Positions 44,943 to 56,630 of a DNA stretch of 64,000 nt are shown here, piece after piece. Origin of the DNA: Smallanthus sonchifolius (Eukaryota; Streptophyta; Magnoliopsida; Asterales; Asteraceae); contig CM042018.1 of assembly GCA_023525975.1 (NCBI GenBank), forward strand, positions 71,431,001 to 71,495,000. Direction: 5' to 3'. Both the position numbers and the translations under genes were made by a program. Below the pieces are notes generated by a model. That model made no database searches. It was not told the origin of the DNA and saw only the letters and a list, made by a program, of their open reading frames with translations. Positions within the stretch are counted from its first letter, which is position 1. Each line of letters starts with the position of its first letter.

Positions 44943-45437
44943 GGGGAGTATCAAATAAAAATTAGTTTTTCGCTAAGAAATGACAAAAACCTGAAGACAC
45001 GATATCAAACGAACTCCGATTGAGCTAATTTCAGCGGCGTTGGAACCGTCTCGTCGAACTCTACCATCTTAGCTTTTAGGGTTTAGCTTTTAAAATTTAG
45101 ATTTTACATTTGAATTTTAGGGTTTTAGCCTTATGGTTTAGCCTTAGGGTTTAGCTTTTAGGGTTTAGATTTTATGGTTTAGGTTATTTTTTTGGAGGTG
45201 GGGGTGGGGGTTTTAGGTTTTTAGGGGGTGGGGGTGGTGGTTTTAGGCTTTTAGGGGTAGGGTTGGAGGGGGGTTTAAGTTTTTGGGGGTGCGGGTGGAG
45301 GGGGTTTATGTTTTTGGGTCCGGGTTACGGTTCGATGAGACGGTTCCAACGCCGCTGGAATGAGCTCAATCGGAGTTCGTTTGACCCACTTCTTAGGATT
45401 TCTTAGCGAAAAACCACTTCTTAGTGGAACCGTCCCC
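44943..45437. mobile_element. Foldback MITE with telomere-like and G-rich centre
   Basis: Arms at about 44943-45060 and 45325-45437 are inverted copies; the best stretch reads CAAACGAACTCCGATTGAGC in both. The centre is first a degenerate TTTAGGG-like series (45075-45185), then runs of G separated by T (45195-45320). No clear target duplication. Class not determined. Confidence 0.75.
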
Positions 45438-46290
45438 AATCATGATAAACTATATAAATTTTGTGATGATTGATATTCTTAACAGTCTACACCGATAAAT
45501 TGATCTGGTTGCCCTACTACACATGGGTTAATATAACCCGGAAAACCACCCAGACATATATTTGGGGAGTCTAATTACAAAATTCTACGACCGGACCCCT
45601 TAACTAACATAATCTAGTTATTATGACACAAGCAGGCACTAAGATTCTCTTCTACTGCCAGTTATGTTCTATTATGTAGAAACTATACAACTTGTAGACT
45701 ATATTTTTGGTTTGCTACTTCCAACCGAGTTCTATTAGTTTCTCTATCTATAATAGAACCCGGTTCATTTTCTACAGTCAGGTCCTTTTACTTTTTTGAG
45801 CGCTAAAATGTTATATACACGTGTTTTTTTCTGGATATATCTAGGTTTTTATGATGGTGTTATCTAAAGTGTACTATTAGATCAGATACGTTTGTCATTA
45901 GAAAAACACAAAAAAAAAAGTTTGAAAAGTGACTTTTTTGGTAAACCTTCGACGCTCATTTTATTCTTTGAGCACTGCTACCAAAGAGCATCAAGTTAAC
46001 TTTGTTAATTACATCCACTTTCAAAAACTAATCAAGTACGATTTAAAATTAGGAACAATAATCTGAAGGCAAAATCAAACAAATTAAGCTACAAAGAAAG
46101 TGAATCAAGTGTTAGAAAACTGACGATAACGGATGAAAGTGCGTGTTTCTCTGTGTGTCAATGGAGGTTCGTCTGCTAGTAGCTTATCTGCAATTTTGCT
46201 CCAAAAAACTAAAATTAAAGATCAAATTAGGGTTTCGAACGACATGTAGGAATCCTTCGCGCCAAAAGCAAAAAGAAAAGAAAAGGAATA
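45438..46290. other. Intergenic, no gene seen
   Basis: AT-rich sequence with no supported frame or repeat. Confidence 0.5.
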
Positions 46291-46425
46291 TTCCGACTTG
46301 CTGGACTCGAACCATCGACCTAATGATCGCCATCAGTTGCACCGCATAAAAGAAAAAAGAAGTTTTCGACCTGCCGGATTCGAACCAGCGACATAAGGAT
46401 AGCCATGATTAAGAAGCTATATTAT
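46291..46425 (-). repeat. Two tRNA-like segments in tandem
   Basis: Minus-strand segments about 46350-46291 and 46425-46364 share ATGGCNATCNTTANGTCG followed by TGGTTCGARTCC, a perfect RNA polymerase III B-box core and T-loop. Each is followed by a T- or A-rich tail. Neither has a matching acceptor stem or clear A box, so these are tRNA-derived relics, not tRNA genes. Confidence 0.5.
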
Positions 46426-47243
46426 ATTATATAGCCTTAGAAAAACAAAACCATTAACAAAGTTATTATTTACGAAATAAATAAACGTACTCGTAACTTT
46501 ATATATAAAAAAAGGTAAAAACCTTTACACAAACTCACACGTTGTAACAAAATAGCTAGTAATATTTTAAAAACTTTCTAGAAAAAATAATGAAACTGTA
46601 ATAAAGCCATTAAAAGATTAGAAAAAGAAGGCAAAATCTTTTAAAAAAAGTAAAGAGTTAAAAAAATCATAACGACATTGTACACAAGTTCTTAGATAAC
46701 TTGTACACTATCACGCGCAACTCCGTTACAATTGTTCATGTTAACCACGTTCCGCATCTGGTTCAAAACATTGATAAAAATAAGCAAGGTGCAACGGTAT
46801 ATTAGTACTCATCTCGCGAAAAAAATGCACATCAAAATACTGGAAACGTATATACAAATAAACAAAGAAAAAAGAAATTTTAAAAATCAAAGAAAAGGAG
46901 TAAAATATACATATAAAAATAATTTTATTAAAGTTTAAAGTCTGTATGATAACTTTATTAAAGTTAAAGGTAATATTATAAATTGGTTAAAGAAAAAGAA
47001 AAAAAAAAGAAGTTGATTAAAGTTCAGGGGTCAAAGTGTAAAATTACAAAAGAAGACAAACAGTTGATTAAGTGTTGACATCATCGCTCAACTAAAAATT
47101 TGTACTATACGCATATGATGTTTCTAGTTTGCATTTTATAAGTATTTAAATTTGGAATGGATAATCAATTATTTAAAAGGATGGGGACATTTACGTAATT
47201 ATTTGACTAGTAACTTTTTTCCTTTTTATAGCCTATTTTATTT
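46426..47243. other. Intergenic, no gene seen
   Basis: Strongly AT-rich. An apparent 68-codon frame at 46732 has a lysine-rich, low-information composition and no support. Confidence 0.5.
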
Positions 47244-48626
47244 GAGTTAATTACAAGGATGATTCATGTGGTAAAAAATTATTTCATTTTAGGTCTCTAA
47301 CTATGAGAAATTACAAGAAAAATCTAAAAGTATGATCGAACGTAACAAAAACGATCACTAGAATAGATGAGGGTTAACTTTTTCTGTTAATTGCTTGTAA
47401 AATGACTAAAATGACCCTTAAAAGCCAAAATAAATAAACTATTATGGTAAGCCTCATGAGAACACCTAACCTACCCCTAACCCCACCCCCCATCTTCTTC
47501 TTCTTCTTCATCAGAAAACCTTAAACCCATTTCAACACCACCACCCTCCTCCCGCTGCCACCACCCCATGTCGAAAATCGCACCACCGCTACTAGAAAAA
47601 TCGCGTCATCGCAGTCACCATTTCCGGCGAGCTTCTCCACCATGGGGACCTTCCTTGAGGGATTAATTGAGTAAATTACTGATCAATAAAGTTGCAGAGG
47701 AGCAGAAGCCAGTTTCCGATTACCGTCTATCAAGGAGGGAGACAATAAAGTTGTAGGGGGACGAATATTGAGGGAGGATAAAGAGTTTCAGATCTTGGTT
47801 TCAGATGATGACTTTGAATGTCTGATTCGCTTGCTTACAGTACTTGCTGGAGTGTTCGCCCATCCTACCATAAATTCCATCAATTGAATTTGAAGCTTTT
47901 ACTTGCAATATTGCTTTTTAGGACAGGTTCCATAAGAAATTTTGTTTATGTAGTATTGCTTTTGCTCACAAATAATTAGCTCATTAAATCGAAAACAAGC
48001 AGAGATATTATCTTTATCAAAATTGCAACCGAGGGATAAAAATATGTTGGTGATTTTGCTACAAAGTTCTTTTTATGGTTTTTGCATTTGGAAATTCTAT
48101 CCCTATTTGGAACTTAAGGAGAAATATGAATTCAAAAACTGTTCTTGTTAATTGATCAATTTGGATTTAGTTGCTCTCCTTGCTGTTGTTCTTGCTGAAC
48201 ATTCTCGTTTTCTAATCTTAAATATGTTTTTGTACACGATTAATTTTAGGAAAAATCGTTATAAATGAGTCATCGGGGAAACGAGTCGCTAGAGTCGGGA
48301 TCGCCTGAGACGATATCAGGAAAAACATCGTCGGAGATGGAGTCTCCTGAAAAAAAAAACACAAAAGGGGTGTTGACCAGTGGTGTAGGTTGAAAAAGTT
48401 AGTAGGTAGTGGGTTTAGTGGGTTCCACTCTTTTGTTTTTTGTAATTACATAAAGGGGTATAATTGTCATTTTAAAAAATTAACACCAAAACCGAATCCC
48501 TATCCATTCCAGGGACCGTTTTTGTTACGTCTGTGCATGCTTTTGGACCTTCCTTGTAATTTCCCATAGTTAGGGACCTAAAGTGAAATAAGGCTTTACC
48601 ACATGGACCTTCCTTGTAATTAACTC
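47244..48626. mobile_element. MULE-like element with long inverted repeats
   Basis: Inverted ends of about 130 bp start GAGTTAATTACAAGGA on both sides and share AGGTCYCTAACTATGRGAAA and CGTAACAAAAACG. Flanking 9-bp sequences ATTTTATTT (47235) and TTTTTATTT (48627) match at 8 of 9, the size expected for Mutator-like elements. No transposase. The interior has a GC-rich, gene-like block (47500-47680: CT-rich leader, CCACCACC repeats, ATG) and further sequence that could be captured exon material. Confidence 0.75.
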
Positions 48627-48834
48627 TTTTTATTTCTTTTATCTCTTTAAAATCATGAACACCTCATATGTTCTCTCTTTCTTACTACCATAACATTTTC
48701 ATCACTATGTGTACCTCCATGCTTACATCGTTGCGGGCCTAAATGGTTGAAGTGTATGTTATAATATTTTGTAGACCAGTTTTATAATATTGTATGGTTT
48801 TATTTATCAGTTTTCATAAAACAGTCCTAAAATG

Positions 48835-49440
48835 TAACATCCCGAAAATAATAATAACGAATAGAAGAAAAAACGGGTCTTTCGGAAAAGAATAAAGAGA
48901 AATAATAAAGATAGCGGGCTCGTGGGCTTGGGCCGATAATAGGAGGAGGAATCCCTCCCCATTCCCTCCTTATTCCACCACATTTCATCCACTCTAGAGA
49001 GAGAAAGCTAGAGATAGAAAGTCAGTTTTAGATCAAACAAGCTCGAAGGCACATTGGTATTCATCTCGGGAGTGCAAAGCAAGAAGAATCGAGATCAATC
49101 AGGTAATCATCTTGCCTAAATCCGAGTTTTAGTTTGAAATAGGATTTTTGGTTATTTTCACAAAAGATCGAGTTTTTATGCATGAAATGGATAAAGGACC
49201 TTAGATCTGGACTCACGTGGTAGAAACAAACGTTTCTAACGTAAAAAGTTCGAGTCTTGGATGTAAAAAGTCTTGGCCGCCATCTTCATGCAGAAACTTA
49301 GGGTGCTAAGGAAGACGACCAAGCGAAATTAAGAGTAAAGGAGCGAAACTAACCTAGTTTCGCTGAGACTATAGAAGCAAAACTGACCTAGTTTCACTTA
49401 GTGCATGGAAGCGAAACTAACTTAGTTTCTCTTAGATCAT
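48835..49440 (+). mobile_element. Tekay-like LTR fragment with palindromes
   Basis: Starts TGTAACATCCCGAAAAT, a typical chromovirus LTR start. Three palindromes of the form GCGAAACTAACCTAGTTTCGC lie at 49341-49435, about 34-35 bp apart. It is cut at 49441 by the minus-strand Athila LTR. Confidence 0.6.
49341..49435 (+). repeat. Palindrome array in the LTR fragment
   Basis: Unit 1 is perfect; units 2 and 3 are damaged in one arm (GCAAAAC, TTTCTCTT). The core AAACTAACCTAGTTT is close to that of arrays 26491 and 9315. Confidence 0.8.
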
Positions 49441-51084
49441 TGATGTGTCATTTTTAATATATAAAAAATATAATATATATTTTTATGATGGTTTTAAATT
49501 TATAAAATGATAATTACTTTAACTTAAAAACATACACAATAGGTAAGTGTGCCTATTGCAGCGTAATATAGTTTAGGTAAGAACCAAGTATCGAACCAAT
49601 GGACACGGTCGAGTTCCAGTACTCAACTTTTGTTATCGTTTAGCCGGATTAATTAGTGAGTGGGTTTTGTGTGCTTGTGAAGCGGAATAGTAAATGACAG
49701 AAAAGTAAATGACGGTAAAGTAAATAACATAAAAGTAAAAACGTGCTTGAAGTGTGTAACAGAAATGTAATGAACAGAATAGTAAATAGCAGGAAAATAA
49801 ATATCTCGAAAATGATCAGGTCACGAAGAGTATTGCTTTGGGCTTCGAATCAGCTTGGTACGTGATAATGTTAAGTTGACTAATCTAGTGATATGACTAC
49901 TACAAACTTGTGACTCGGGTCACCACTAGAGCCTCGTCCTCATAAAATTTGATTCACGAATTAAAATCCTTAAATTAAAATGGTAGTGCCTCCCGTTAAG
50001 GACAAAATTTACCCTCAACCCTTCGAATGGTCATCCCCGGGTTGGTTTAAGACATCGAACATAAATGCTTTGTATTAAGGTTAAATAGGTGATTATATTT
50101 TGGTCATCGGGAGGCGGTGTAACAATGTGACCAAGTATAAAGACGTACCATTCCCAACATGAGTTCACCAATTCTTGGTCGCATTATAAGTTCATATAAA
50201 GACGTACGACCTTAATAATGTTGACCAAGCCTTGGCTTATCAATCTCTGCTTGTATAAAGACATACAAGTTTCAAAAGAAGTTTGATTAAAAAGGTTTTA
50301 CGATCTTACACTTTAAAATCATGAACACTCACAAATATAAAGACGGATTTAGACAATAATAAAAGCCCACCAAATGGTGGTTTTAAGGACGAATAATTAA
50401 AGACATAAAGATACCACTAGATTAATATGTCAAACATTAACATGCACCAAACATCATCTTCACCATAGCAATACAAGAAGCTTAGCCACGAATGGCCATG
50501 CCAACTAGCGTAACGCTAAGTTTCGTAGGCTCCCCTATTGTGGAACAATGAGGAAGAGCCGCTCTACTCACTACTACTACTCTAATACTACTAGAAACGA
50601 ACTATTCTCTCTATCTTGGGGTATGGAATGGTGTGTTGAGGTGTTTGGAATGAAGAACTCAAGCCATCTATTTATAGGCCTCAAAATGAGCAATGCACGG
50701 GCGTACAAACGCCTCGGGAATCAAACAGGGTACACATGACAGTGTACTAGAGCCTTGGGGAGGAAGATAGCCAATGCACGGCCGTGCAATGGGTTGCACG
50801 ACCATGCAATCCCCCTTTTTCTCTCCTAGTTTATCTTTTAGCTCCTATTGACTATTGTTGACCTGGTTTGACTTCTTGGGGGTCAATGCTCGGGTTTGGT
50901 CTTCCAAAAGCTTGATTTCTTCATGTTTTAAGCTGTTTTTTTCTCTGTTTATCTTGGGACACCGAATAACCTGCAATTGTGAAATATTAACGCATTAAGT
51001 ATCATTTGCAAGGCTATTAATCAATTAGTACCATAATATGAGGGTTATTATGCATGCAAAACATGTATAATTTAGGGCATATCA
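49441..51084 (-). mobile_element. 3' LTR of the minus-strand Athila element
   Basis: Minus-strand start TGATATGCCC after AAGTGTGGGGTATTA, end GACACATCA, 1,644 bp. U3 has palindromes (50690-50810) and a TATA box (CTATAAATAG, plus 50668-50678). Bases left of it are ATCAT (49436-49440). The right end of the element is lost, so the duplication cannot be checked. Confidence 0.75.
50690..50810 (-). repeat. Palindromes upstream of the minus-strand Athila TATA box
   Basis: Minus-strand order: TTGCATGGTCGTGCAACC, ATTGCACGGCCGTGCATTGG, a smaller GTACAC...GTGTAC palindrome, then TTGTACGCCCGTGCATTGC, followed by the TATA box about 15 bp later. The CACGGYCGTG core matches the plus-strand Athila array. 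Confidence 0.75.
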
Positions 51085-51125
51085 TAATACCCCACACTTA
51101 AACTTTGCTTGCCCTCAAGCAAACT
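51085..51125 (-). promoter_or_regulatory. Polypurine tract of the minus-strand Athila
   Basis: Minus strand: GAGGGCAAGCAAAGTTTAAG then TGTGGGG before the LTR, the usual motif at Athila/Tat 3' LTRs. A second copy-like motif (GAGGGCAATGCACAG then TTTTAAGTGTGGGG) occurs at about plus 52920-52955. Confidence 0.7.
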
Positions 51126-51635
51126 CATGCATGATCATACCCATAACTAAAAACTTTACAAATGGTAATGGAGTTCCAAGTAGTTGAAAGCCCCAGGATA
51201 ACTTTTGAGTTGCTTATTCTATTTTTGTGTTTTTCTATGATGGAATCCATGACAAGCCTACTAGAACTTCAATTATGCATAAACTTTCACTCCTCATAAT
51301 GTTCACTCAACTCTAGGGGTTATATATGTATAGATAATGTAAGTTTAAGTGAAACACTCAAGTTCGAATCGAGTTATGCAATGGTCATAAGCTTGTATGC
51401 AAATCAAGTCTCCACCAATGAACTAAGTAGTATGCATGAATCAAGAGGACTTTAAAAGGGTTGTAATGTGGCTAAAATAAAAATAAAGGGTGAAAATGAA
51501 AATCTTTTTGGATTTTTAGGGATTTAAAGGATTTGAAGGGCTGCAGCTATCGTGAAACACACAGCTACAGCTTCATGGCTTAAAATGGAAAATACTAGCA
51601 GGTCCCTCTACAGTACACAGATCATGAGGGTATAA

Positions 51636-52055
51636 CTAATCTGAGGGCTCGTTTATGGTCAGATTGCCAAGACCAATATCTCTTATCATTCTCAACTCTT
51701 TTCTTACTACGTAGTACACATTACTGCCTTTCCGTATGGATCTTTCGGCATGTAGCCTAACAGCTCCTACTTTGATTAGATGCGTATACTCATGTTGGGA
51801 ATGAGTTTGATTCTTGCTACACTTTCCATCGTGGCTCCAGTTGCCACACTTCACACATTTGTCATATCTTTTGTCTCTTCTTTTGGCGACACTTTTTGAC
51901 AAGCCGCAGAATGGTGGCAGTTGTTCTTGCTTGCGCCACCATTTTCTTACATCACTAGTTACTTTGAAAACCTTCTCTCGAAGTTCGGGTGGTAATTCGG
52001 GCTTTACGAAATGAATACAAGAAAGCAAATTGAAATCAAAATAATGCATATCCAA
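51636..52055 (-). pseudogene. Small zinc-knuckle-like ORF in the Athila 3' region
   Basis: 139 residues on the element strand between pol and the 3' LTR. It contains CVKCGNWSHDGKC (CX2CX4HX3C, one residue short of a retroviral knuckle) near residue 67, a basic surround (KSVAKRRDKRYDK) and WWRKQEQLPPFCGLS. It does not resemble the ATHILA ORF-1 fragment at 37076. It may be the tail of a larger broken ORF. No function assigned. Confidence 0.45.
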
Positions 52056-53467
52056 TTCTTTAAGGTCTAGCCGGTAAAAGACCTACTTCTTTCTTTCTTT
52101 TTCTTTTCTTTTTTTTTCTATTTTTTTCTTTTCTTTTTGTATAAAGACAAATTCTTCAATAACTCTTTTTCCTCAATTTCCTTGAAATAATATTTCCATA
52201 AATTCCTTGCAGATAGTTCGGCTGTTTCTTCCTAAGACATCCACCTTCTTGTATATTCCAATTCCTTCGAGTGAAACAAATTCTTTCCAAATTGCCTTAA
52301 TGGTAATGAACTTGAAATAACGACATAAGAAAATTTTCCTATTTTGAAGACATTTAGCCAATAACCGATGTCTGCGAAAACCTGGTTGGGTGATAAATGT
52401 GGGTAGTAGATAAGAAAAGGCTAAGGCTCAGAGGGCTATATAGGCGGATAATATTTTTGGGATTTTAGGTTGATATATAAGGGTAATAAAGTCCTAGATG
52501 CCTCAATCATTTTCATACTTCTACTAGTTCATGATCTCGATATGTATAAGTCACACAAGTTCTAATTATGCATAAAATCCGATCGAAAAATACTCAATAT
52601 ACCAAACGAAAGAGCATACGAAAAATAATGATAATAATGCTCGTGAAAAGGCTCAGATTATTCTCACATGGAAATGGATGGGATAGGTTTTAGTGATTTG
52701 TTATGCATAATATCCATTTGTTTCTACTTGCCATGTATTCGTTTTATTTAATTAGATGAGAACTCAAAGAGGTTTAGATTTTAGGGTTTAAAATTTTTGA
52801 AAATTTTCCGGGTTTTACAAAAGTTAGGGTTTTGTAATGTTTTAGTCAAATGGGAAGAAAATCAGGAGTTAAAATTTTACGGCTTTAAGGTTACAAGTAG
52901 TACTGAATCTCTAATTCTCCACCCCACACTTAAAACTGTGCATTGCCCTCAATGTACAAATGCATGTAATGGAATGCTATGCAGGAATTTAAATCCATGA
53001 AGTTTTAAGGGAAAAGAAACTGGTACTCCCCCGGTCAATTCGGTGTATAACTTAAGGCCAAAACTTATTGCCGCTGTTAGGCTGTGCCTATCAGCTGCTT
53101 GTCAACACGTTGCTTTAAAGACTTCATCGAATTTCAAAGAAATTTGATGTGGTTTTCGATTCCTCAGGTTGTTGATTCCTCAAAAAAGTAGAGAGACTAT
53201 CTGGTGATGCTATTCTACCTGACACATAAAGGAAAACATAAAAGCAGACAAGGAAAATAAAAGGTAGTAGTTAAGATATTAAGGTCCTAGTATCGAGAAG
53301 GCATACCTGGGGGCTGAAGTAATAGAAACTTAAATTTGAAAACCAAACCTAAGGTCCATGCTTTCTGCCGTATGCACCAACTTCTCAATTTATTCATGAT
53401 CATCGGGTTGCCTCCCGGAAGCGCCACATTTATTTAAGGGTCGTTGGCCAGACCCGTACGTGCTTCA
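52056..53467 (-). other. Untranslated 3' region of the minus-strand Athila
   Basis: Decayed sequence with a long T/C run at 52081-52140 (purine-rich on the element strand) and the second polypurine-like motif. No ATHILA ORF-1 frame found. Confidence 0.5.
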
Positions 53468-55958
53468 TCAGCCTTTCTCCTCTAGTGGAACTTCGTCCAC
53501 TATTTGATCAATAGGTCCTTCTAGGTAACGCTTTACTCGATGGTCATTAACTTTGAAGGTTGTCCCATCTATTTGTTCCAGTTCCAGTGTTCCATAAGGG
53601 AATATTTTTTGAATTATGTATGGTCCCGTCCACTTAGATCTCAATTTTCCTGGAAATAGTTACAATCTTGAATTGTAAAGCAAGACTTTTTCTCCTTCTT
53701 GGAATTCCCCCTTCCTTAGATTTTTATCATGAAGTTTCTTTGCCCTATCCTTGTATATTGCTGAGTTCATATATGCCTGATTTCGCAGTTCTTACAATTC
53801 ATGAATTTGTAGAAGGCGGTGCTCTCATGCACTAGATAGATCTAGGTTTAATGCCTTGAGTGCCCAGTACGCTTTATGCTCAATTTCTATTAGGAGGTGA
53901 CATGCCTTCCCATAAACCATTTGGTAAGGAATGGTTCTGATAGGTGTTTTGTAAGCCGTGCGTAGAGCCCATAATGCATCTTCTAGTTTATCAGACCAGT
54001 CTTTACGATTTGAACTCACAACTTATTCCAAAATACACTTAATTGATCTGTTTGTGATTTCCACTTGTCCATTTGCTTGCGGATGGTAAGGTGTGGATAG
54101 CTTATGGGTACAACCATATCGTTTGAGCGTCTTTTCCAATTGTGAATTGTAGAAGTGTGTTCCTCTATCACTGATTAAAGCTTTTGGTGTACCGAACCGT
54201 GTGAACAGTCTTTTGAGAAACCGGATGACGACTCTTGTGTCATTGGTTGGTAATGTTTGTGCCTCAACCCATTTTGACATGTAGTCACTACCAGGATGTA
54301 TTGATTTCTACGAGATGGAGGGAATGGCCCAACAAATTCGATCCCCCATACGTCGAATATTTCACATACTTGGATGCTTGTTTGAGGCATTTCGTCACGC
54401 TTTGAAACACTTCCTGTCCTCTGACAGGAGTCGCATGTGCTTATAAGCTTATGTGCGTCCTTGAAAATTGTTGGCCAAAAGAATCCGGCCTCAAAGACTT
54501 TCCTTGCAGTGTAATTGGCTCCATGATGCCCTCATGTAGGTCCTTCATGGCATTGCCATAGTATCTCATGTGCCTCCTTCCCGTACACACATCGCCGAAG
54601 TATTTGATCCGTACAAACACGAAATAGATACGGGTCTTCCCAGAAGTAGTGCTTAACGTCTGCGAAGAATTTCTTCCTTTCTTGAAACGTTACCCCTTTT
54701 ACTAGTTCCCCGCTTGCTAGGAAGTTTATGATGTCTGCAAACCATGGATATTCATTGATGTCTTGTACGTGTAGTATGTACTCGTGAGGGAAACTATCAT
54801 TTATAGCAACCTTTTGGTTCTCTTGAGTAATTTCAAGTTGAGATAAATGATCTTCTGTGAAATTCTCTGCTCCTTTCTTATCTTTTATTTCGATATCAAA
54901 CTCTTGAAGTAGGAGGATCCATCTAATTAACCTTGGTTTTGCGTCTTGTTAAAGAGATGTCTTAGGGCGGCATGATCGGTGTAGACGATAGTTTTTTATA
55001 AGACCCGGTATAAACGAAATTTATCAAAGGCAAAGACTACAGCTAGTAATTCCTTCTCAGTGGTGGTGTAATTTTCTTGAGCATCGTTTAAGGTTTTACT
55101 TGCATAGTGAATCGGGTGAAAATGTTTTTTGCTCCGTTGACCTAAAACTGCTCCTACTGCGTAGTCACTTGCATCGCACATGAGTTCGAATGGTTTTGTC
55201 CAGTCAAGTGCCGTCATGATAGGCGCATCAACGAGTTTCGTCTTGAGAGTTTCAAATGCTACTAAACAATCGTCAAAGAATAAAAAGGGTCGATCTTTTT
55301 CCAACAGTTGTGTCAAGGGTCTGGCGATTGATGAAAAGTCTTTTATGAATCTTCTATAAAATCCTGCATGACCAAGGAAGCTTCTGATCCCCTTTACTTA
55401 ATTTGGTGGTGGAAGCATTGATATAGTTTCCACTTTGTCTTTGTCGACTTCAATACCATTCTTGGAAATCTTATGTCCTAATACTATCCCTTCTTTGACC
55501 ATAAAGTGACATTTTTCCCAGTTTAGCGCTAGATTTGAGTCTTCACATCTTGCTAGCATCTTTTCTAAGTTTTGTAGACAATGGTCGAAGGAATTTCCAA
55601 AAACTGAGAAATCATCCATGATTACTTCCATTGATTCTTCTATCATATCATGAAATATAGCAATCATGTATCGCTGGAACGTAGCGGGTGCATTGCATAG
55701 TCCAAATGGCATACGCCTATAAGCAAAGGTGCCATAGGGACAGGTAAACGTATTTTTATCCTGGTCTTCGGGGGAGATAGGGATTTGAAAGTACCCCGAG
55801 AACCCATCGAGAAAACAATAGAACATATGCCCGGATAGTCGCTCCAACATTTGATCAATGAAGGGTAGCGGAAAATGGTCTTTTCGGGTAGCTTCGTTTA
55901 ACTTGTGATAATCAATACATACCCTCCATCCAGTGACTGTGCGGGTTGGTATTAGTTT
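53468..55958 (-). pseudogene. Athila pol relic (RT, RNase H, integrase), minus strand
   Basis: From 55958 downward: RT starting inside the VCIDY motif region with IMDDFSVFG (about 55600), RNase H (DASDYAVGAVLGQR, TTTEKELLAVVFAF), integrase zinc region (about 54600-54430), core (SDRGTHFYNSQLEK, HPQANGQVEITNRSIK), and the C-terminal module ending at 53468. Stops (for example 55398, 54996, 54020) and frameshifts near 54950 and 54290 break it. It is cut at about 55958, so gag, protease, the RT N-terminus and the 5' LTR are lost. Confidence 0.85.
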
Positions 55959-56630
55959 TAAAGTGAAAGATAAAGTTTTGTTAAAACTTAATGTAAAGAA
56001 AGCTTATCTTATTTTTATAAAATTAAGCTACCTTTAAAAAAGTTAAAGTTTACAGTTTAAAGTAAAGATAGAACTCATGTTAGGTGGTAAAGGTAAAGAG
56101 AAAGTGTGAGTAGAGGAGCTGTGAGGGCTCGATATCATGGACTGCCAAGCTGCATTATGAAGACTGACATTTCCTTATCCGACAGTTTATGTTGAACAAT
56201 GTTTTAGTTAAAGTTGTTAAAGTTTTAACTATTGTGGATTTTATGAATGTTAAACAAGACTTCCACTATAATAGTTATTCTGATATCCAGTTTAATAACT
56301 ATATTTATTATGTTTTGTGCCAACTATGAGATGTACCCGGTTTAGGGGCGTTTCATAAAGTTTCATTTAAGTACTAACCGTATTGTGGAAACATTAAATT
56401 TCAAATAAAAATCAAAACATTAGGTACAAATTGAACTAAAACGTGGTTTACAAAACTCAGTGAACTTATATATGCAAAATGAGTGTATTCTCAATTGATT
56501 CGATTTATCCCCGAGGTCTTCTACTCTTTCTTCATATCTTGGGTGTTTTACCTAAAAGTATACACCACACGCACTTATTATGTTAGGAAATACATCATAC
56601 GAGTAATGCTACAAAATTGGCAAGGACAAC
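55959..56630. other. Unassigned sequence between Athila relic and solo LTR
   Basis: AAAGT-rich segment without a gene. It abuts the truncated pol at 55958 and the solo LTR at 56631. Confidence 0.4.
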
